The notes under the pieces: model-generated
Databases searched by the model: none
The model's input: only the letters and a program-made list of their open reading frames with translations
Told to the model about the DNA's origin: nothing
Shown: positions 58,772 to 64,000 of the stretch, in pieces
How positions within the stretch are numbered: the stretch's first letter is position 1
Layout: each line of letters opens with the position of its first letter
Assembly (NCBI GenBank): GCA_036258055.1
Contig: DATAEK010000372.1
Span: forward strand, 14,601 to 78,600
Reading direction: 5' to 3'
Origin: DATAEK01 sp036258055
GTDB lineage: Bacteria > Acidobacteriota > Vicinamibacteria > Vicinamibacterales > 2-12-FULL-66-21
Length of the DNA: 64,000 bases
Position numbers and translations under genes: made by a program

Positions 58772-60259
58772 ATGGATCAGCCCGGATTCATTGGTGGTTC
58801 GGCTGGTTCAAGACTTGCTCATCCGGGCGGCATGCTCTTCGCCGCGGCGCCCTTCCTAGTCGCAGCCATCGTGTCCGGTGCCGGCGACGTTCCTCAGCAG
58901 CAGCCGTCATCGTCAGGGGACGGACGTGTCGCCCTTATGAGAGCGCTCGAACGCCTGATGACGACGGGCGAGCCCCGGGACGTGGCGCACGACGATGGGG
59001 AGCTTCTGCAGGAGGCCGTGACCGAGCTGATTCGCCGGGGCGACGCCGAAGTCGAGCGCCTGGCAGCTCGCGCGGCGGCGCCGATTGTCGTGCGCGTCCT
59101 GCGCCCTGTCGCCTCGATCCAGAGCCTGCCGACGTTGGACGTCGCAGCGTCTAACGTACTGACCCTCGATCGTCCGGTGCCCTACACGGCCAGGATCGAA
59201 GGGGCGCTGGACGGAGGGAATTTCATTCCGATCGCCGAGGTCTCTTCCGGCGGGCACGGCGGCGCCCGCATCGACACCGTGTTTCCACGCCTTGGCACCG
59301 CTCCGGGTTTTCACCGGATTCGTCTGCGCGCACGCATCGCATTTGCTCCACGTGACGGACGCCAGAAGGCCTGGACCGAGAGACGGGACCTGCCGAGCGT
59401 GTCGTACGCGTTGTATGACGAGACCACGACGACCCAGACCGACGCGCGGGCCTTCCTCTTCAGTCAGCTTGGAATGACCGCGCAGTTTTTCGACCCCCAG
59501 CTTCCGGCGATTCCGCTCGGGCTATGGCTCGAACAAACGCTTCGTCCACGCGCCGGCAGTGACGGACCGTCGATCATGTGGCTGATGCAGTTCTGCGACG
59601 AGCGCACGAGCGAAGCAGGTGCGGCGCCGAGAACGGGGCTGCTCTGCGCAGTGGGCTACTTCGGCCCGCGGGGCGTGATTGCGCAGGTCTGGTTCCGCAC
59701 CGGCCGCATCGACGCGACTCGAGAAGGATTCACTTGGATGCGCGAGGAGCCGAGGTTCGAGGGGATTTCGATGCGCGAGTCCGGCGCCGACGTGGGACCG
59801 TTGTCGTCCCTGCCGAATCTTCTCGATACCAGTTCGGAAACACGTCCGCGCGGCGATGTCACGATCGCGCCCGAGGACATCGTCATCACTCCGACTGGAA
59901 GCACGACGGCGTCAGTTACCGTCACCATGCGAAACGCAGGAGATGTGGCCCTTCATCGAGCGCTCGTCGACATCGCGGCCGCCCACAGCACGACCGACAG
60001 CGGCTTCATGCGCCGCTTTGTCGTCGACATTCCGGCTCGCGGCAGCACGAACATCACCCTTCCAGTCGTATTCCCCGCCGGCTACGGCGTCGTCGCCGTC
60101 ACGGCGATGCAGGCCACCGAGCACGGGACGTTCGCCGATTGGGTGTCGGTCGACCCGACGCCGGAGGATGCCGCCGCGTTCCGCATCTTCAACGTGCAGG
60201 GCGCCCCGCCCGGCTACGTGCACACCATCCGCGAGGCTTGCGGCTGTCGAGGGTGGTAA
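58772..60259 (+). CDS. Secreted protein of unknown function with a CARDB-like C-terminal domain
   Basis: The start is placed at ATG 58772 (MDQPGFIGGSAGSR), giving 495 residues; an earlier frame from 58637 is possible but lacks a signal peptide, which lies at residues about 21-45 (MLFAAAPFLVAAIVSG). Residues about 50-350 have no recognised family but include CDERTSEAGAA and GLLCAVGYFGPRG, suggestive of Cys pairs. Residues about 385-490 resemble a CARDB/immunoglobulin adhesion module (TVTMRNAGDVALHRALVDI). It ends with CGCRGW. It is divergent from the fusion protein at 58589 and may be envelope-related. Confidence 0.6.
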   Translation: MDQPGFIGGSAGSRLAHPGGMLFAAAPFLVAAIVSGAGDVPQQQPSSSGDGRVALMRALERLMTTGEPRDVAHDDGELLQEAVTELIRRGDAEVERLAARAAAPIVVRVLRPVASIQSLPTLDVAASNVLTLDRPVPYTARIEGALDGGNFIPIAEVSSGGHGGARIDTVFPRLGTAPGFHRIRLRARIAFAPRDGRQKAWTERRDLPSVSYALYDETTTTQTDARAFLFSQLGMTAQFFDPQLPAIPLGLWLEQTLRPRAGSDGPSIMWLMQFCDERTSEAGAAPRTGLLCAVGYFGPRGVIAQVWFRTGRIDATREGFTWMREEPRFEGISMRESGADVGPLSSLPNLLDTSSETRPRGDVTIAPEDIVITPTGSTTASVTVTMRNAGDVALHRALVDIAAAHSTTDSGFMRRFVVDIPARGSTNITLPVVFPAGYGVVAVTAMQATEHGTFADWVSVDPTPEDAAAFRIFNVQGAPPGYVHTIREACGCRGW

Positions 60260-60385
60260 AGCGCTTCTCGCGTAGCTTTACAGCGCGGGATCCGCCTCCC
60301 CGCGCCCATACCGTGACCAACCCTTCCTCTGGCGGCACCGTCTAATCGAACGACCTCAGACCGGAGGTGTCCTCTGAGCGAGCTG

Positions 60386-62809
60386 GTGCAGGACGCGCGC
60401 TACGCGGTCAGAACGCTTCTTCGAAGTCCCGGCTTCACCTCGGTTGCGGTGCTCACCCTCGCGCTGGGCATCGGCGCGAACAGCGCCATTTTCAGCTTCG
60501 TCGACGGCGTGCTCTTGAAGCCGCTTCCCTACCGCGATCCCCAGCAGATCGTGCTGGTCTGGGAAAAGCCGCCGGGCGGCGTCCGTAACGTCATCTCGAC
60601 CATGAATTTCCTCGACTGGAAAGAAGGGAATACCGTGTTCGAGCACATCGCGGCGACGAGCGGCACGTCGATGACGCTCTCGGGCGTCGAGCAGCCGGTC
60701 CTGCTCCGCGGCGGGCGCGTGTCGGCGTCGTACTTCGAGGTGTACGGTGTCGAGGCAGCACTCGGCCGCACGTTCGCCGCCGACGAGGACGAAGTCGGCA
60801 AGGACCACGTGATCGTCCTGAGCCACCGGTTGTGGTCGTCTCAGTTTGGAAGCGACCCGACCGTCGTCGGCAGAACACTGACGCTCGACTCCGAGCCCTA
60901 CTCCGTCATCGGGGTGCTGCCCGAGGGCAGCGCGTTCGAGCGGGGCAGTTCGCAGTTCTGGCGTCCGCTGGCATTCAAACCGACCGAACGCACGCGCAAC
61001 TTCCATTGGTTGACGTCCGTGGCGCGACTCAAGACGGGCGTGACGCTCGATCAGGCGCAGGCGCAGATGAACGCCATCGGCGCGCGGATCGCGCACGACT
61101 ATCCTGACTCGAACAAGGACTGGGGCGTTACGGTGCAGCGCTACGCGGACGTGCTTGTCGGTGATCAGCTCAAGCGGTCGCTGTGGGTATTGCTGAGCGC
61201 CGTCGGGATGCTGCTCCTCATTGGCTGCGCCAACCTCGCCAACCTGGCGCTCGCCCGTGGAACATCGCGCGATCGCGAAGTTGCCGTGCGCGCCGCGCTC
61301 GGTGCTGGGCGCTGGCGGCTGGTTCGTCAATTCCTCACCGAGAACATCGTCCTGTCGATCGCCGGTGGTCTCGCGGGCCTCGCGCTCGGCTACGGGATGA
61401 TGGCGGGGCTCCAGGCCCTTCTGCCTCCCTTCATTCTCCCGCGCGAAGCACACGTCACCATGGACGTCCGCGTGCTCCTGTTCTCGCTCGCGATCTCGGT
61501 CCTGACGGGCGTCGTGTTCGGCCTGGCCCCGGCCATGCACGTGACGCGGCTCAACCTTGCGAGCACGATGAAGGAGGCCGGGCGCGGTTCGTCCGGCGAC
61601 CTCACACGGCGGCGGCTCCGAAGCGCACTCGTTGTCATCGAGATGGCGCTCGCATTCATGTTGCTCTCCGGCGCCGGTCTTCTCATCCGCAGCTTCTTCC
61701 ACCTGCTGGCCGTCGACACCGGCTTCGACGACACCAACATCCTGACGATGGAGCTGCCGGTGCCGAACGACAGGTTTCCGGAGGCTGCGCAACTAACCGA
61801 GTACTACAGAACCATCGTCTCCAGCGTCGAAGCTGTGCCCGGCGTCCGCGAGGCCGCGGTCACCTCCGCGCTTCCCCTCCAGGGCTGGGGATATGGAATG
61901 CCGTTCCAGATTGCGTCGCAGAAGATCCTCGATCGCGCCAACCGCCGTGCCTGCTTCTTCAAGATGGTCGGCCCATCGTACTTTCACGCGCTCGGGATCA
62001 AGATCGTCAAGGGACGCGGCCTCACGGAACAGGATCGCAAGGGGAGCCTCCCGGTCACCGTCATCAGCCAGGCGATGGTGGATCGGTATTTCGGAGGAAA
62101 GGATCCTGTCGGCGAGCGGATTCTGATCCAGGAGATCGTGCCCGGTCGGCCCCAGCTGGGGCCTGAGATTCCCTGGGAGGTCGTGGGCGTTGTCGCCGAT
62201 GAACAGGTCGACAGCCTTGATTCACCTCCGTCGCCGGGCGCGTACGTGTCGATCGACCAGAGCCCGGTCACCGGAGTGGGTCTGCTGGTTCGCGGCAACA
62301 TCGAGCCGTCGCGGCTGCAGCAATCGATCGAGCGCGCGATCCATCAGGTGAACAAGGATCAGCCGCTGCCGGATATCAAGACGCTGTCGGCGATAAGAAA
62401 CGAGTCCACGGCGTCGACCAGGCTGCGAACGATGCTGTTCGGCGTATTCGCAGGGCTCGCGGTGCTGCTGTCGGCGATCGGGATTTACGGTGTCGTATCC
62501 TATTCGGTCGCGCAACGAACGCAGGAGCTCGGCATCCGCGCCGCGCTGGGCGCGAGCAAGGGCGTGCTCCTCCGCATGGTGCTGGGCCACGGGCTCATCC
62601 TGGCCGTGGCCGGCCTCGCACTCGGCATTGGAGGATCGCTCGCGTTGACCCGCTGGCTTGCCACGCTTCTATTCAACGTTAAGCCGAATGACCCCCTGAC
62701 GCTGGGACTCGCCTCGGCGCTACTGGCGCTGGTAGCCCTGCTGGCTTGCTACGTACCAGCCCGCCGGGCCGCCGCAATGGATCCGCTCGCGGCGCTGCGC
62801 TGCGAGTGA
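60386..62809 (+). CDS. ADOP-type duplicated FtsX/MacB permease
   Basis: The 807-residue protein has the same duplicated plan as the ADOP at 51297: membrane helix ([13 protein letters not shown]), MacB-like periplasmic domain (about 45-255), FtsX block (about 275-410: [15 protein letters not shown]), then helix, MacB-like domain and FtsX block (about 690-800, [15 protein letters not shown]). The conserved N-terminus of relatives suggests a start four codons earlier at CTG 60374, which lies 5 nt after GGAGGT; the coordinates here use GTG 60386. No ATPase is adjacent. It is followed by a sortilin-like gene. The substrate is unknown. Confidence 0.9.
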   Translation: MQDARYAVRTLLRSPGFTSVAVLTLALGIGANSAIFSFVDGVLLKPLPYRDPQQIVLVWEKPPGGVRNVISTMNFLDWKEGNTVFEHIAATSGTSMTLSGVEQPVLLRGGRVSASYFEVYGVEAALGRTFAADEDEVGKDHVIVLSHRLWSSQFGSDPTVVGRTLTLDSEPYSVIGVLPEGSAFERGSSQFWRPLAFKPTERTRNFHWLTSVARLKTGVTLDQAQAQMNAIGARIAHDYPDSNKDWGVTVQRYADVLVGDQLKRSLWVLLSAVGMLLLIGCANLANLALARGTSRDREVAVRAALGAGRWRLVRQFLTENIVLSIAGGLAGLALGYGMMAGLQALLPPFILPREAHVTMDVRVLLFSLAISVLTGVVFGLAPAMHVTRLNLASTMKEAGRGSSGDLTRRRLRSALVVIEMALAFMLLSGAGLLIRSFFHLLAVDTGFDDTNILTMELPVPNDRFPEAAQLTEYYRTIVSSVEAVPGVREAAVTSALPLQGWGYGMPFQIASQKILDRANRRACFFKMVGPSYFHALGIKIVKGRGLTEQDRKGSLPVTVISQAMVDRYFGGKDPVGERILIQEIVPGRPQLGPEIPWEVVGVVADEQVDSLDSPPSPGAYVSIDQSPVTGVGLLVRGNIEPSRLQQSIERAIHQVNKDQPLPDIKTLSAIRNESTASTRLRTMLFGVFAGLAVLLSAIGIYGVVSYSVAQRTQELGIRAALGASKGVLLRMVLGHGLILAVAGLALGIGGSLALTRWLATLLFNVKPNDPLTLGLASALLALVALLACYVPARRAAAMDPLAALRCE

Positions 62810-62999
62810 GAGACGCCGGCCGATAGACGTCCTTCAGCTGTCCCGCCAGACAACGGCGTTCAACAGCGCGGAAGCGACAACCTCGCGCGCGGCCCTGCCG
62901 TGCCCTACCGTGCCCTGCCCTCTTGACGGAAGCCGCGCGCGGATGGGAGACTGCGCGCGGTTTGCCTGCCTTTTGTTCCTTCGACAAGGATGCCTTCAT

Positions 63000-64000
63000 A
63001 TGAAGACTCGTCAGCACCTCATCCTGCGCCTCGCGCTGCCGCTCATGGCGCTCACGTTCCTCGTGCCCTCGCTGTCATCGCAGGGAAACGCGCAGCAGCC
63101 GCCCGTGCCTCTCATCAACCAGTCGGACAACCCGCTGCTCAGCAGCTTCAAGTTCCGCTCGATCGGACCGGCAAGCATGGGCGGGCGCATCGACGACATC
63201 GCGGTCTCTGAGAGCGACCCGAGCATCATCTATCTCGGGTACGCCGTCGGCGGCGTGTTCCGATCGGAGAACAACGGGACGACGTTCGAGCCGGTCTTCG
63301 AAACCTACGGCACGGCGTCGATTGGCGACATCGCGATTCATCCGTCCAACCCCAACATCGTCTACGTCGGCACCGGCGAGCCGAACAACCGGCAGACGTC
63401 GAGTTTCGGCGACGGCATCTACAAGACGACGGACGGCGGCAAGACCTTCACGAACATCGGATTGCGCGAGACGCAGACGATCGCGCGCATCGTGATCGAT
63501 CCCAAGAATCCCGAAACCGTCTACGTGGCGTCGCCCGGCCATCTGTTCGGACCCAATCCTGAGCGCGGCATCTTCAAGACGACCGACGGCGGGAAAACGT
63601 GGGACAAGATCAAGTTCATCGACAACGACACGGGCTTCACCGACATCGCAATCGATCACAGCAACCCCAGCATCCTGTATGCGGCGAGTTATCAGCGGCG
63701 GCGGAGCGGCTGCTGCTTCAACGGCGGCGGTCCGGGAAGCGCTGTGTGGAAGACGACCGACGCGGGCAAAACGTGGACGAAGCTCACCGGCAACGGGCTG
63801 CCTCCAGGCACGTACGGCCGCATTGCGATCGACGTCTCACGCTCGAATCCGAACGTCGTCATGTTCCAGATCGAAGCTGGTGAGGTCGGACAGCCGGCCA
63901 CAACACGCGGAAACGATCCGAACGCCGCGACGGAAGCTACGCCGCCCGGAGCGGCTGCAGTTCCGCCGCCCGGCGGTGCGCCGGCGACGGCGCAAGCCGC
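63000..64000 (+). CDS. Sortilin/VPS10-like beta-propeller protein (partial, 3' end outside window)
   Basis: ATG 63000 follows AAGGA by 9 nt and starts a signal peptide (MKTRQHLILRLALPLMALTF). The 333 visible residues are repeated propeller blades with BNR/Asp-box-like motifs (IYKTTDGGKTFTNI, IFKTTDGGKTWDKI, VWKTTDAGKTWTKL) and DPxNPxxVYVA strands (NPNIVYVG, NPETVYVA, NPSILYAA). This is the sortilin/VPS10 and exo-alpha-sialidase-like fold common in secreted acidobacterial proteins. A C-terminal domain is expected beyond the window. The last visible residues are Ala/Pro-rich. The gene is not in the usual set of full-length reading frames because it runs off the end. Confidence 0.85.
   Translation, partial: MKTRQHLILRLALPLMALTFLVPSLSSQGNAQQPPVPLINQSDNPLLSSFKFRSIGPASMGGRIDDIAVSESDPSIIYLGYAVGGVFRSENNGTTFEPVFETYGTASIGDIAIHPSNPNIVYVGTGEPNNRQTSSFGDGIYKTTDGGKTFTNIGLRETQTIARIVIDPKNPETVYVASPGHLFGPNPERGIFKTTDGGKTWDKIKFIDNDTGFTDIAIDHSNPSILYAASYQRRRSGCCFNGGGPGSAVWKTTDAGKTWTKLTGNGLPPGTYGRIAIDVSRSNPNVVMFQIEAGEVGQPATTRGNDPNAATEATPPGAAAVPPPGGAPATAQA

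Noticed and set aside
62810..62999. Promoter for the sortilin-like gene
   Set aside because: TTGACG occurs near 62932 but the sequence 17 bp later is not -10-like; only GC-rich palindromes and short CCCTGCC-type repeats were seen.

Overview
The window looks like a chromosomal segment of a high-GC Gram-negative bacterium, most likely an Acidobacteriota member near class Vicinamibacteria. This is inferred from gene content, not from a search. The pointers are two duplicated FtsX/MacB-type permeases of the acidobacterial ADOP type without a cognate ATPase, large TonB-dependent receptors with a carboxypeptidase-regulatory-like N-domain, a protease/beta-propeller/Omp85 fusion, a sortilin-like propeller protein, and the order thrS-infC-rpmI-rplT-pheS-pheT-zapA-(6S RNA)-rny. 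No integrase, transposase, CRISPR array, phage gene or plasmid gene was recognised.

Layout. 1-3300: xseA(partial)-xseB-ispA-tlyA-nadK, nearly all overlapping by 4 nt. 3414-7913 (minus): TonB receptor, mltG, ruvX. 7986-12405: lipoprotein phosphatase-superfamily enzyme, EnvC-like amidase activator and an S41 protease homologue that has lost its catalytic residues. 12439-21984: a clear promoter, tRNA-Val(GAC), thrS, infC (with a probable AUC start), rpmI, rplT, terminator, pheS, pheT (lacking the usual OB-fold insert), a small coiled-coil protein, zapA, a probable 6S RNA and rny. 22050-28068: thiL, a DUF2062 protein, a 3D-domain protein and a heterodimeric ABC exporter pair. 28207-33199: Oar-like TonB receptor, FCD-type GntR regulator with a self-overlapping operator, and a divergent outer-membrane protein. 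33302-41495: two divergent GT-C-like membrane proteins, then a GAF/coiled-coil protein and a soluble lytic transglycosylase. 41560-46068: promoter, tmRNA, a repeat-rich spacer, then amidase-GerMN-rph-rdgB. 46125-54171: a secreted protein made of ten in-register 29-residue repeats, a hybrid histidine kinase, DinB, an ECF sigma/NrsF-like/ADOP operon and an ArsR-SRPBCC-DUF4287 operon. 55530-64000: the three-domain outer-membrane fusion, a secreted hypothetical protein, a second ADOP permease and the start of a sortilin-like propeller protein.

Two themes connect the genes. Peptidoglycan remodelling is heavily represented: MltG, EnvC-like, CtpA-like, 3D domain, Slt, AmiC-type amidase, GerMN and ZapA. 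The EnvC-like protein and the amidase are plausible partners although 30 kb apart.

The most unusual non-coding signal is a set of about ten intergenic arrays of degenerate 7-nt words. Each locus has a different word, the period is almost always seven, several arrays abut stop codons, and at least two are arranged as inverted arms. Other points to re-check are the dead S41 protease, the 29-aa repeat protein, the AUC start of infC, the AUG-less resume codon of tmRNA, the palindrome between the GT-C genes, and operators placed inside clear sigma-70 promoters for the GntR and ArsR genes.
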